64,000 nucleotides of DNA from an uncultured Candidatus Binatia bacterium (lineage in GTDB: Bacteria > Desulfobacterota > Binatia > UBA9968 > JAJDTQ01), in NCBI GenBank assembly GCA_958295985.1, contig OY282432.1, positions 3,992,517 to 4,056,516 of the forward strand, in the 5' to 3' direction. Below are positions 52,515-61,426 of the stretch, piece after piece. Every line of letters starts with the position of its first letter. The first letter of the stretch is position 1. A program made the translations under genes and the position numbers. A model generated the notes under the pieces. That model had not been told where the DNA came from. It ran no database searches and was given only the letters and a program-made list of their open reading frames with translations.

Positions 52515-53012
52515 ATGTCGCCGCCAGGAACCTTGAAACACGTGACCATCTATACGGACGGAGCCTGCCTCGGCAACCCGGGTCCCGGGGGCTACGGCGC
52601 CGTTCTCCTGTACAACGGCAACCGACGGGAGCTCAGCGGCGGATACCGCAAGACCACCAACAACCGCATGGAGATCATGGCCGCCATCGTGGGACTACGA
52701 TCCCTGAAGGAACCCTGCCGAGTGACGCTCCACAGCGACTCCCGGTACGTGGTGGACGCCATGTCCAAGGGATGGGCCAGGCGCTGGCGGGAGCGGAACT
52801 GGAAGAGGAACGCGAAGGAACCCGCCAGGAACCCCGACCTCTGGGCCGAGTTGCTCGACCTGTCCGACCGACACCGCGTCGATTACCGCTGGGTCAAGGG
52901 CCACGCGGGCGACGCGCACAACGAGCGTTGCGACGAGTTGGCAAACACGGCCGCCCGTGGACCGGAACCGGCCATCGACGAAGCCTACGAGAACGGCGCG
53001 GACTCATCCTGA
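52515..53012 (+). CDS. rnhA: Ribonuclease HI
   Basis: Removes RNA from RNA/DNA hybrids. 165 residues. Catalytic acids in order: Asp in [17 protein letters not shown], Glu in [11 protein letters not shown], Asp in [12 protein letters not shown], and Asp in NERCDELAN, with the [17 protein letters not shown] block containing the active-site His. The basic handle [13 protein letters not shown] is present, as in E. coli RNase HI. Divergent from the aldehyde dehydrogenase across 214 bases; a TAATAT at 52485-52490 could be its -10. A 138-base gap without visible features separates it from the next gene. Confidence 0.96.
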   Translation: MSPPGTLKHVTIYTDGACLGNPGPGGYGAVLLYNGNRRELSGGYRKTTNNRMEIMAAIVGLRSLKEPCRVTLHSDSRYVVDAMSKGWARRWRERNWKRNAKEPARNPDLWAELLDLSDRHRVDYRWVKGHAGDAHNERCDELANTAARGPEPAIDEAYENGADSS

Positions 53013-53150
53013 TTCCTGCGTCCATTCCATGCCGTCGGCAGGACGTGGAACCTGCAAGGTCCGCGGTCAACGAACGTCGGCATGACCGGAACTGCTTCCG
53101 CACTGCGGGCGCGACTATGAATAATCCGGCCCGGTGCTACATTGGAGCGC

Positions 53151-54203
53151 ATGAAAGTCGGCCTCGTGGGATTTCCCCGAGCGGGAAAGACCACCCTCTA
53201 CAACGCCCTGACGGGCCTCAGCGCCGCGGTGGGCGGCTTCGACGGCAAGCGCGAGGCGGCCATGGCCGTGGTCAAGGTGCCGGACCCTCGCGTGGACGCG
53301 CTGAGCGAGATCGTCCATCCCAAGGAGAAGAAGTACGCGGAGATCACCTTCCTCGACTTTCCTCCGTCACAGGAGCGGAAGGCGGCTCTGGAGGCGCAGT
53401 CACTGGCGCAGATGCGCGAGGTGGATGCCTTGGCCCAGGTGGTCATGGCCTTCCCCGACCCGCTCGCCAACGAGCCCCCGGCGCCCCTGCGGGACCTCGA
53501 TGGATTCCAGGCCGAGCTCATACTCGCCGACCTCGCGGTCATCGAGAAACGCATGGAGCGGATACGGAAGGAAACCGGCAAGGACCACAAACGGGAGTCG
53601 GACCTTCTGGCGCGCTGTCAGCAAACCCTGGAGGACGAACGCCCCCTCCGCGGCCTGGGATTTCCGCCGGAGGAAGAAAACCTCCTCTCGGGCTTTGCCT
53701 TTCTGAGCCGGAAACCCCTGCTGGTGGTCTACAACACTGACGAAACGGCGCTGCCCGAGCCGCTCCCTTCGGAGGTGGCGGACTACGCCCGGGCCGAGAG
53801 CCTCACCGTGGTGCCCGTCTGCGGGAAGCTGGAAATGGAGATCGCCCAACTCGAAGACGGCGAGCGGGCTGAGTTTCTGTCCGATCTCGGGCTTTCCGAA
53901 ACGGCTCGCGACCGCTTCATTCGCCACGCCTACGGGCATCTCCGTCTCATAAGCTTCTTCACCGCCGGCCCCACCGAGGTGCGCGCCTGGACCATCGCCC
54001 GGGACACCGCCGCGGTCCACGCCGCGGGCAAGATCCACTCCGACATCGAACGCGGCTTCATCCGCGCGGAGGTCATCTCCTACGACGACTACGTCGAGCA
54101 CCGCGGCGAAGCCGGCTGCCGCTCAGCCGGAAAACTGCGGCTCGAAGGCAAGGACTACGTGGTGCGGGACGGCGACGTGATGCACATACGGTTCAACGTG
54201 TGA
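53151..54203 (+). CDS. Divergent YchF/OLA1-like NTPase with TGS domain
   Basis: 350 residues from the ATG at 53151 (GGAG just ahead). P-loop GFPRAGKTTLYNALTG replaces the usual GxPNVGKSTLFN; G3-like region FLDFPPSQERKAA lacks a clean DxPG; the base-specificity motif reads YNTDE, the NxxE form that gives OLA1/YchF proteins ATP preference. A C-terminal DUF933/TGS domain is present (SFFTAGPTEVRAWTIARD, DIERGFIRAEVISYDDY, GKDYVVRDGDVMHIRFNV). Probably a paralogue of canonical YchF. Function in translation or stress is inferred. The stop codon lies inside a palindrome. Confidence 0.88.
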   Translation: MKVGLVGFPRAGKTTLYNALTGLSAAVGGFDGKREAAMAVVKVPDPRVDALSEIVHPKEKKYAEITFLDFPPSQERKAALEAQSLAQMREVDALAQVVMAFPDPLANEPPAPLRDLDGFQAELILADLAVIEKRMERIRKETGKDHKRESDLLARCQQTLEDERPLRGLGFPPEEENLLSGFAFLSRKPLLVVYNTDETALPEPLPSEVADYARAESLTVVPVCGKLEMEIAQLEDGERAEFLSDLGLSETARDRFIRHAYGHLRLISFFTAGPTEVRAWTIARDTAAVHAAGKIHSDIERGFIRAEVISYDDYVEHRGEAGCRSAGKLRLEGKDYVVRDGDVMHIRFNV

Positions 54204-54221
54204 CGGATCGAGGATCCGTCA
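54201..54221. repeat. Hairpin beginning at the YchF-like stop codon
   Basis: TGACGGATC (54201-54209) and GATCCGTCA (54213-54221) are perfect 9-base arms around a 3-base loop, starting with the TGA stop itself. No T-run follows. It may slow 3' decay of the transcript. Confidence 0.6.
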
Positions 54222-54249
54222 CATCCTGCCGTTGCCCTTGAAGGTCGAT

Positions 54250-54381
54250 ATGATTCCTTTTCAGCCACACGATTCCGACAAGGTGCGCGCGGCGATTACC
54301 AGGCTGAAGGTGTTTCAGGAGACGCACAGTCTGGAAGGACTGTCGGTCCGTCGAATGATCGAGGAAGGACGCAAGTACTGA
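54250..54381 (+). pseudogene. Phd-type antitoxin remnant (C-terminal part)
   Basis: A 43-codon frame reads MIPFQPHDSDKVRAA... and ends LSVRRMIEEGRKY. The last third matches the toxin-binding C-terminus of Phd/YefM-type antitoxins, which commonly end in LSxRxxIEEGRR. The DNA-binding N-terminal half is missing; upstream codons are not Phd-like. Its TGA overlaps the start of a VapC-like frame as TGATG, the usual coupling in these pairs. Confidence 0.6.
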
Positions 54382-54422
54382 TGGCGTTCGTTCTCGATTG
54401 CTCAATGTACGCAGCGGAACGC
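54381..54422 (+). pseudogene. Truncated VapC (PIN-domain) toxin remnant
   Basis: Starts MAFVLDCSMYAAER; M-x-FVLDCS is the standard first strand of VapC PIN domains with its first catalytic Asp. After about 14 codons the frame runs into the antisense of dctM with no PIN features, so the body of the toxin is gone. The break point lies next to the dctM stop, suggesting a deletion that joined the two loci. Confidence 0.65.
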
Positions 54423-54440
54423 GGCGGAAACCGCCCTTTT
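54423..54440 (+). terminator. Weak intrinsic terminator after the toxin-antitoxin remnant
   Basis: GGCGG-aaa-CCGCC (54423-54435) followed by CTTTTAT. The 5-bp stem is short but GC-only. It overlaps the end of the converging dctM gene. Confidence 0.4.
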
Positions 54441-55743
54441 ATCGAATCATCGTATTCGGGAGGAACAGGGCGATCCCGGGGAAGGCTACCAGGATGGCCA
54501 GGCAGACGGCCATGGCGATCCAGAACGGCAGGATGCCGGCGAAGATCTTTCCCATGGGCACGTCCTCGGCGATGCCCTTGACCACGAAGACGTTGACCCC
54601 CACCGGGGGGCTGATGAGCCCCATCTCCAGCACGATGACCATGACCACGCCGAACCAGATGGGATCGTATCCCAGGGTCAGGATGATGGGATGCACGATG
54701 GGGAGGGTAAGGACCAGCATGGCGAAACCCTCCAGGAACATCCCGAGCACGACGTAGGCGGCCAGCAGGATGGCGAGCACGGCCAGCCGGGGGAGCTCCA
54801 TCCCCACCAACAACTCGGCCAGATCGGTGGGGATGTGCGTCAACGCTAGAAACGGGTTGAAGACGTGGGCGCCCACCAGGATGAGGAAGACCAGGGCGGT
54901 GGTGCGCACGCTCTCCAGCGCCAGCGACGACAGCGACGCCGGCGACAGGCGGCCCCGTACCAGGGCCAGCAGTAACGCGAGGAAGGCCCCCACGCCCGCG
55001 GCCTCGGTGGGGGTGAAGAGGCCCGCATAGATGCCGCCGATGGTCAACGCCACGATCCCGATCATGGCGCCGGCCTGCCGGACGGCCCTGATCCGGTCGC
55101 GGATGGCGGAGGCCGGGCCCGGCGGTCCCAGGTCCGGATGGATCCGGGTCTGGATGAAGATGGACAGGATGAACAGCCCGGTCAGCAGCAACCCGGGAAA
55201 GACCCCGGCCAGGAACAACCGCCCGATGGATTCCTCGGTAAGGATGGCGTAGATCACGAAGCCGGTGCTGGGAGGGATGAGTATGCCCAGAGTGCCGCCC
55301 GCGGCGATGGCGCCGGTGGCGAGCCGCGGGTCGTACCGGTAGGTCCGCATCTCCGGCAGCGCCACCTTGCCCATGGTCACGGCCGCGGCCACCGAAGAGC
55401 CCGACAGCGCCGCGAACCCGGCGCAGGCGGCGATGGTGGCCGAGGCCAGCCCGCCGCGCCAGTGCCCGAACCAGGCGTAGGCCGCGGCATAGAGGTCGCG
55501 GCTCATGCCGGAAACCGTGGCGAAGTTGCCCATGAGCACGAACAGCGGGATGACGATGAGCTCGTAGTTGGTGGCGATGACGAAAGGTTCGCTGCCGAGC
55601 ACGGCCAGGGCCGGCCCCCAGCCGTTGAGGGTGCCGAACCCCAGCACACCCACGAGCATCATGGCGATGCCCACGGGCATCCTGAAAGCGAGGAGCAGGA
55701 AAAGCCCCGCCAACCCCAGAAGACCCGCGGTGGTCGGACTCAT
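54439..55743 (-). CDS. dctM: TRAP transporter large permease DctM
   Basis: 434 residues with about 12 membrane helices; the sodium-coupled transport subunit of a TRAP importer. Family blocks: FRMPVGIAMMLVGVLGF, VIPLFVLMGNFATVSGMSRDLY, AALSGSSVAAAVTMGKVALPEM, ATGAIAAGGTLGILIPPSTGFVIY and GLISPPVGVNVFVVKG. Its start overlaps the dctQ stop (ATGA). Last gene of dctP-dctQ-dctM; the 3' end abuts the toxin remnant. Confidence 0.96.
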   Translation of the reverse strand: MSPTTAGLLGLAGLFLLLAFRMPVGIAMMLVGVLGFGTLNGWGPALAVLGSEPFVIATNYELIVIPLFVLMGNFATVSGMSRDLYAAAYAWFGHWRGGLASATIAACAGFAALSGSSVAAAVTMGKVALPEMRTYRYDPRLATGAIAAGGTLGILIPPSTGFVIYAILTEESIGRLFLAGVFPGLLLTGLFILSIFIQTRIHPDLGPPGPASAIRDRIRAVRQAGAMIGIVALTIGGIYAGLFTPTEAAGVGAFLALLLALVRGRLSPASLSSLALESVRTTALVFLILVGAHVFNPFLALTHIPTDLAELLVGMELPRLAVLAILLAAYVVLGMFLEGFAMLVLTLPIVHPIILTLGYDPIWFGVVMVIVLEMGLISPPVGVNVFVVKGIAEDVPMGKIFAGILPFWIAMAVCLAILVAFPGIALFLPNTMIR

Positions 55744-56255
55744 TCAGCTTGCTCTTGGGGACGGAGAATACCGACGGCTGCCTGGATCAGCAGCACCCCG
55801 GCAAACAGCAACCAGCCGAAGCTCATGAGGAACATGAACGGATGGTGGGAGATCTCCACCAGGTTGGTGGCGTCACCGTACTCCAACGCATCCAGCGCCT
55901 GCCGCATGGCCTGCCATGCAACGAAGCCGAACAGCACTGCGCCCGCCAGCCGCATGAGGGTGTCGGTGTAACGCAGCCGGCTCTCGCCCACCACCGTGCT
56001 GATGAGGTCCACGGCCACGTGCCCGCCGGTCCAGCCGCAGTAGGGGATGCCCAGGAACACCACCACGGCCAGACTGAGCTCGGAGATGTCTTGCGCGCCC
56101 AGGATGGGCGCGTTGAAGACGTAGCGCATCACCACCGCCACCACCGTCAGCAGCATCAGCCACAAGAGCGCGGCCCCGGCCACACAGGCCAGGGACCGGG
56201 TGGTCCAGGCAGCCACCGCGGTCCCCGGCAACGCAGCGCGTGATTCGGCACCCAT
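55740..56255 (-). CDS. dctQ: TRAP transporter small permease DctQ
   Basis: 171 residues, four membrane helices (about 20-42, 55-76, 97-118, 137-160). DctQ-type features: VVMRYVFNAPILGAQDISELSL and IPYCGWTGGHVAVDLI. It pairs with DctM in the TRAP complex. It starts 25 bases after dctP and overlaps dctM by four bases. Confidence 0.93.
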   Translation of the reverse strand: MGAESRAALPGTAVAAWTTRSLACVAGAALLWLMLLTVVAVVMRYVFNAPILGAQDISELSLAVVVFLGIPYCGWTGGHVAVDLISTVVGESRLRYTDTLMRLAGAVLFGFVAWQAMRQALDALEYGDATNLVEISHHPFMFLMSFGWLLFAGVLLIQAAVGILRPQEQAE

Positions 56256-56280
56256 GGGTACGCGAAGGGAGCCTGCCGGC

Positions 56281-57300
56281 TTATCCGCCCGCGCCCATGG
56301 CCGCGAGGATCTTCCCGGCGTCGATGTTCTTGCCGGCGAGATCCTTGACGGTCTTGGCCCGGACCCCGCTCAAGGCCTTGCGGAAACGCTTGTCCTCGGC
56401 GTCCGAAAGGCGGATGACCTCGCCCCTGCCGCTCTTCTTCTCGCCCGCCAGCGAGCCCGCGCCGGCCTTCTTGTAGATGCCGGCGGCCTTGACGCTCAGG
56501 GCCTCGCCCGAGGTCTCGTCGACGATCTTCTTGTGCTCCGCCGAAAGGCCGTCGTAGGCCTTCTTGTTCATGACCAGGAAGAACGCCGTGTTGGCGAAGG
56601 GTCCCATGGTGTAGTATTTGGCCACCTCGCCGATCTTGAAGCTCCGGATGACGCTCGGGGCCACCATGAGCCCGTCCACCACCCCGGTCTTGAGGGCGTT
56701 GTACATGCGCGTCACCGGCATGGCCACGGGAGTGGCTCCCAGGGCCTTGATGATGTCGCCCTGGAGCTTCGAGGGGGTACGGATCTTCATGCCCTTGACG
56801 TCGTCCAGGGTCCGCACCGCCTTGTTCCGGGTCATGATGACGGCCTTGTCATTGGTCCACAAGGCGAGGATCTTGGTCCGGTCGTACTCTCCCCGGATGG
56901 AGCCCACCGCCTTCCACAGCATCTTGGTGGCCACCACCGCGTCCGGGGCGATGCCGGGCAGCTCCACCAGCAGCGTCCGCGGAAACAGTGCCGAGGTGTA
57001 TCCCTGCAGTCCGAACGTGACGTCGGCGATGCCGTCCACCGCGCGCTTGTACTGGGCCTGCGGCCCCTTGCCCAGCTCACCGCCGGGATAGATCCGCACC
57101 GTCAACGAGCCGTTGCTGCGCTTCGCCACCTCCGCGCCCCACGGCCGCATCACCAGCCGATCCATCGGGTGCTTGGGAGAGGTGAAGTGGGCGACCTTGA
57201 GCTCCACTGCCTGCACCGACACGGCAGCCGCCACGAGCAGCCCGAAAAGCACTGAAACAACCGCCAACCCCCGAATACAGGCTCTGAGTGATAGGGACAT
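56281..57300 (-). CDS. dctP: TRAP transporter periplasmic binding protein DctP
   Basis: 339 residues, signal peptide (1 to about 30, ending VSVQAVE), mature part of the DctP fold: LKVAHFTSPKHPMDRLVMRP, the basic VRIYPGGELGKGPQAQYKRA, the carboxylate-binding region GMKIRTPSKLQGDIIKALGA, and TRMYNALKTGVVDGLM. The conserved Arg of KIRTPS suggests an organic acid substrate; identity unknown. AAAGGAG lies seven bases before the ATG. A TTGACA-bearing promoter candidate stands at 57359-57388. Confidence 0.94.
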   Translation of the reverse strand: MSLSLRACIRGLAVVSVLFGLLVAAAVSVQAVELKVAHFTSPKHPMDRLVMRPWGAEVAKRSNGSLTVRIYPGGELGKGPQAQYKRAVDGIADVTFGLQGYTSALFPRTLLVELPGIAPDAVVATKMLWKAVGSIRGEYDRTKILALWTNDKAVIMTRNKAVRTLDDVKGMKIRTPSKLQGDIIKALGATPVAMPVTRMYNALKTGVVDGLMVAPSVIRSFKIGEVAKYYTMGPFANTAFFLVMNKKAYDGLSAEHKKIVDETSGEALSVKAAGIYKKAGAGSLAGEKKSGRGEVIRLSDAEDKRFRKALSGVRAKTVKDLAGKNIDAGKILAAMGAGG

Positions 57301-57319
57301 GATCCGTTCTCCTTTCGAA

Positions 57320-57347
57320 ATGTGCATGGTCCTATGTGCATGGTCAC
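57320..57347. repeat. Tandem 14-bp near-duplication in the dctP leader
   Basis: atgtgcatggtcct (57320-57333) is followed by atgtgcatggtcac (57334-57347), 12 of 14 bases the same, between the dctP promoter candidate and its ribosome binding site. Confidence 0.7.
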
Positions 57348-57358
57348 AGGCGGCACGC

Positions 57359-57388
57359 AGACTAGCCGAAGAACCGGACAAGTGTCAA
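57359..57388 (-). promoter_or_regulatory. Candidate dctPQM promoter
   Basis: Minus strand TTGACA (57388-57383), 18-base spacer, TAGTCT (57364-57359; weak -10). The leader would be about 50 bases and includes the 14-bp duplication. Confidence 0.5.
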
Positions 57389-57484
57389 CCGGTGGCCGGC
57401 CGCGCGTTTCGGGTCCGGTGCCCTGTCCGGTATAAACCAGTCAGGGAATGCGCACGGCGCCTGCCGTCAACCGGAAGGAAATTC

Positions 57485-58882
57485 ATGCTGAAGACCATCA
57501 ACTCGCTGACGATCTACTTCGAGCGACGCATGGCCCGTATTTTCCTGCTCGGGGTGATGAGCGGGTTCCCCTGGGTGCTGATCGGCAGCAGCCTCAACTT
57601 GTGGCTCAAGGAAGACGGCCTCAGCCGCACCACCATCGGCTGGGCCGGCCTGATCTTCGGCGTCTATGCCTTCAACTTCCTGTGGGCGCCGCTCATCGAC
57701 CGTATCCGGATACCCTGGCTGACGGAACGGCTCGGCCAGCGGCGGGCCTGGATCCTTGCGCTGCAGGTGGTGATCCTCGCGTGCCTCGTGCTGTGGAGCA
57801 CCGTGGACCCCACCGCCGACCTCGCTGCCGTGGTGGGTATCGGCCTGGCCATCGCGGTTGCCTCCGCCACCCAGGATATCGCCATCGACGCGCTCCGTAT
57901 CGAACAAGTCGGCAAGGACGAGGGCGAGTCCATGGCCGCGGGGGCGGCCGTCGCGGTGGTGGGCTGGTGGACCGGCTACAAGCTCGGCGGCATCGTCGCG
58001 CTGGAGTCCGCGACAGCGTTCCAGAACGCCGGGGTCGAGGAATACTGGCAGGCGACGTTTCTCGTGCTCGGGGTGTTGGTGGTGCTGACCAACGTCGGCC
58101 TGTTGTTCGTGCACGAACAGGGGACCGCGGAACGCATCGCTCAGCAGGACGCGGAGGAACACCGGATCGCCTCCCGTCTCCCGCTCTCCGGCCGGCTCGG
58201 CCACATGATCGCGTGGCTCGGGGGCACGGTGGTGAGCCCCTTGTTGAGCTTCTTCCGGCGGAACGGCTTCGCCATCGCGCTGACCGTGCTCGGGTTCATC
58301 TTCCTGTTCAAGATCGGCGAGGCCTTCATGGGGCGCATGTCCCTGCTCTTCTACCGGGAGATCGGCTTCTCCAAATCCGAGATCGCGCTCTACTCCAAGG
58401 GACTCGGCTGGATCACGACGGTGACCTTCACCGTGCTGGGCGGCTTCTTCGCCGTCCGGATGGGGCTCGTGTGGGCCATGTTCCTGTCGGGGATCGCCAT
58501 GGCCTCGACGAACCTGCTGTTCGCCGTGCTGTCATGGGTGGGCAAGTCGGAAGCCCTGTTCGCCACCGCGGTGGTGATGGACGACCTCACCAGCGCCTTC
58601 GCCACCGTCACCTTCGTCGCCTTCATTTCGATGCTCGTGGACCGGACCTACACCGCAACGCAGTACGCGTTGCTGGCCTCCATCGGCACCGCCGGACGCA
58701 CTCTCTTCGCCGCCTCCTCCGGCGCCCTGGTGGACTGGCTGGACGGCGATTGGGCCACCTTCTTCGTCATCACCACCCTGATGGTGATCCCCTCCCTGAT
58801 ATGCCTGTGGGCCATCCGCAAAAAGCTCCGGGACATGCTCACCGGGGCGCGAGTGGGCCTTTCGTCTATGCACCAACCTTGA
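57485..58882 (+). CDS. AmpG-like MFS permease
   Basis: 465 residues, about 12-14 membrane helices, major facilitator fold. AmpG-type features: ARIFLLGVMSGFPWVLIGSS near the N-terminus, LNLWLKEDGLSRTTIGWAGL, NFLWAPLIDRI, ATQDIAIDALRIEQVG (the conserved QD-x-A-x-D-A motif of AmpG and acetyl-CoA transporter relatives) and GWWTGYKLGG. AmpG imports anhydro-muropeptides for recycling; with a lytic transglycosylase in the same window this is reasonable, but other substrates are possible. GGAAGG precedes the ATG. Divergent from dctP, convergent with livF. Confidence 0.86.
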   Translation: MLKTINSLTIYFERRMARIFLLGVMSGFPWVLIGSSLNLWLKEDGLSRTTIGWAGLIFGVYAFNFLWAPLIDRIRIPWLTERLGQRRAWILALQVVILACLVLWSTVDPTADLAAVVGIGLAIAVASATQDIAIDALRIEQVGKDEGESMAAGAAVAVVGWWTGYKLGGIVALESATAFQNAGVEEYWQATFLVLGVLVVLTNVGLLFVHEQGTAERIAQQDAEEHRIASRLPLSGRLGHMIAWLGGTVVSPLLSFFRRNGFAIALTVLGFIFLFKIGEAFMGRMSLLFYREIGFSKSEIALYSKGLGWITTVTFTVLGGFFAVRMGLVWAMFLSGIAMASTNLLFAVLSWVGKSEALFATAVVMDDLTSAFATVTFVAFISMLVDRTYTATQYALLASIGTAGRTLFAASSGALVDWLDGDWATFFVITTLMVIPSLICLWAIRKKLRDMLTGARVGLSSMHQP

Positions 58883-58927
58883 CATGGCGCCGCAGCCACG
58901 CTGCCGGTTCGTCCATTTTCCGGCCCA

Positions 58928-59624
<697 letters not shown>

Positions 59625-59632
<8 letters not shown>

Positions 59633-60401
59633 GGGCCGCTGCCTCTCCGAGATAGGCGCGGATGACCTCCGGGTGGCGACGGATTTCTTCCGGTGTCCCC
59701 TCGGCCAGAATGACGCCCTGATTGAGGACGATGATCCGATCGGAGATGCCCATGACCATTCGCATGTCGTGCTCGACCAGGAAGATCGTTGTCCCCTGGT
59801 CGCGAATGGCCGAGACCCTGTTCATGAAATCCCGGGTTTCGGATGGGTTCATTCCGGAGGACGGCTCGTCCAGCAGGAGCAACGATGGCCGCGCCGCCAG
59901 GGCGATGCCCACCTCCAGCAGGCGCTGCTCGCCGTAAGGCAGGTCGGACGCCGGCTCCTCGCCCCGGTGGGACAGGCCCACCTGCTCCAGGATGGCGGCG
60001 GCCTGCGCACTCAGATCGCGTTCCTCGGCCTGGATGCGCGGCAGCGCCAGCAGGATTTCCCAGACCCGGCCGCGGCCGCGGCGGTGCAAGCCGATCAGCA
60101 TGTTGTCGAAGACGCTCAGCCCGCCGAACAGGCTGGTCTTCTGGAAAGTGCGCACGACGCCGAGGTCGGCGACCTCGTTGGGCCGCGGGCCGTCCAGCGA
60201 AGCCCCGCGGTAACGGACGCTGCCGGCGCTGGCCCGCAGGAAACCCGTGATGACGTTGAAGGCGGTGGTCTTGCCGGCCCCGTTGGGACCGATGAGGCTG
60301 GCGATCTCGCCCTCGCGGACGACGAAATCGACGTTTGACACGGCCACCAGTCCGCCGAAGTGGACGGTCAGACCCTCGACGCTCAAGGCAGTATCGGTCA
60401 C
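59625..60401 (-). CDS. livG: Branched-chain amino acid ABC transporter ATPase LivG
   Basis: 258 residues from a GTG that overlaps the livM stop (GTGA). Walker A IGPNGAGKTTAFNVITGF, a LivG-type VVRTFQKTSLFGGLSV segment, signature LPYGEQRLLEVGIALAARP (YGEQ for SGGQ, as is common in LivG), Walker B LLLLDEPSSGMNPSE and IFLVEHDMRMVMGISDRI. The N-terminal extension of the open frame is not ABC-like and is excluded. Confidence 0.96.
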
Positions 60402-61426
60402 CGGGCTTCCTCCGGGACGCCGGGGCCGCCCTCGGGAGCGGTGAAACGCGCCTTCCACCACGACGTGACGGCCGGCACGATGCCCTGCGGCAGGAAGAAC
60501 ACGATGACGATCATGAACACGCCGTAGATCACCCATTGCACCTCGGGGCTTGCAAACTCACGCAGGACCTCGGGCAGTATCCCGAAGATGAGGCCCCCCA
60601 CTACCGGGCCGGCGGTGGTCCCCTTGCCGCCGGTGACCACCATGATCACCATGGTCACGGTGTAGATGAACAGGAAGATGTCCGGATCGACGATGCGGAT
60701 GTAGTGGGTGTAGAGCCCGCCGGCGGCCCCGGCCATGGCCGCCGAAATGACCGTCGCCAGGACCAGGTAACGGGTGACGTCGACGCCCACGGACGACGCC
60801 AGGGCCTCGTTCTCGCGCAGGCCGATCATGGCCCGCCCGGCCCGCGACCGTACCAGCCGCCGGACAATGACGTAGCAAACGATGGCGACCACCAGCATCA
60901 GATAGTAGTTGGGCAGCTTCTGATAGAAGGTCTGCTCCCAGAGGCCGGGAACGGCCACGCTGAACGGCGGGATGTTGTTGAGCGCCATGGGGCCTTCGGT
61001 GAGGTCCAGCCAGTTGAGGGAGATGAGCCGCACGACCTCGGCGAAGCTGATGGTGACGATGACGAAGTAGGCGCCGCGGACCCTGAAGGCGATCTTGCCG
61101 ATCAGCCATCCGAACAGCCCGGCCGCGGCGATGCCGGCCATGAACGCGGTCCACACCGGCCACGGCGCGAAAACGAACGTGTAGGTGTCGGTCAACTCGA
61201 GGTCGAAACCCAGGGACACGAGTGCGCTGGTATAGGCGCCGATGCCGAAGAACGCCACGTGGCCGAGGCTCAACTGTCCGGTGTAGCCGAGCAGCAGGTT
61301 GAGGCTCATGGCGGCGACGGTGAAGATGCCCGCGCTGATCAGGATGTGGAGGATGTAAAGGTCGGTCATCCACAACGGGATGGAGAACAGGAACACCACC
61401 CAGACGGCTGTCACGGCGTGCTTCAC
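60398..61426 (-). CDS. livM: Branched-chain amino acid ABC permease LivM
   Basis: 342 residues, about 8-10 membrane helices. LivM blocks: LLLGYTGQLSLGHVAFFGIG near the N-terminus, LRENEALASSVGVDVTRYL (ATPase-contacting loop), AGAAGGLYTHY and MVVTGGKGTTAGPVVGG. Overlaps livH by 4 bases (ATGA) and livG by 4 (GTGA), so translation of the permeases and ATPase is coupled. Confidence 0.96.
   Translation of the reverse strand: MKHAVTAVWVVFLFSIPLWMTDLYILHILISAGIFTVAAMSLNLLLGYTGQLSLGHVAFFGIGAYTSALVSLGFDLELTDTYTFVFAPWPVWTAFMAGIAAAGLFGWLIGKIAFRVRGAYFVIVTISFAEVVRLISLNWLDLTEGPMALNNIPPFSVAVPGLWEQTFYQKLPNYYLMLVVAIVCYVIVRRLVRSRAGRAMIGLRENEALASSVGVDVTRYLVLATVISAAMAGAAGGLYTHYIRIVDPDIFLFIYTVTMVIMVVTGGKGTTAGPVVGGLIFGILPEVLREFASPEVQWVIYGVFMIVIVFFLPQGIVPAVTSWWKARFTAPEGGPGVPEEAR

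Noticed and set aside
54201..54221. Hairpin at the YchF-like stop as an intrinsic terminator
   Set aside because: Perfect stem but no T-rich stretch after it on either strand.
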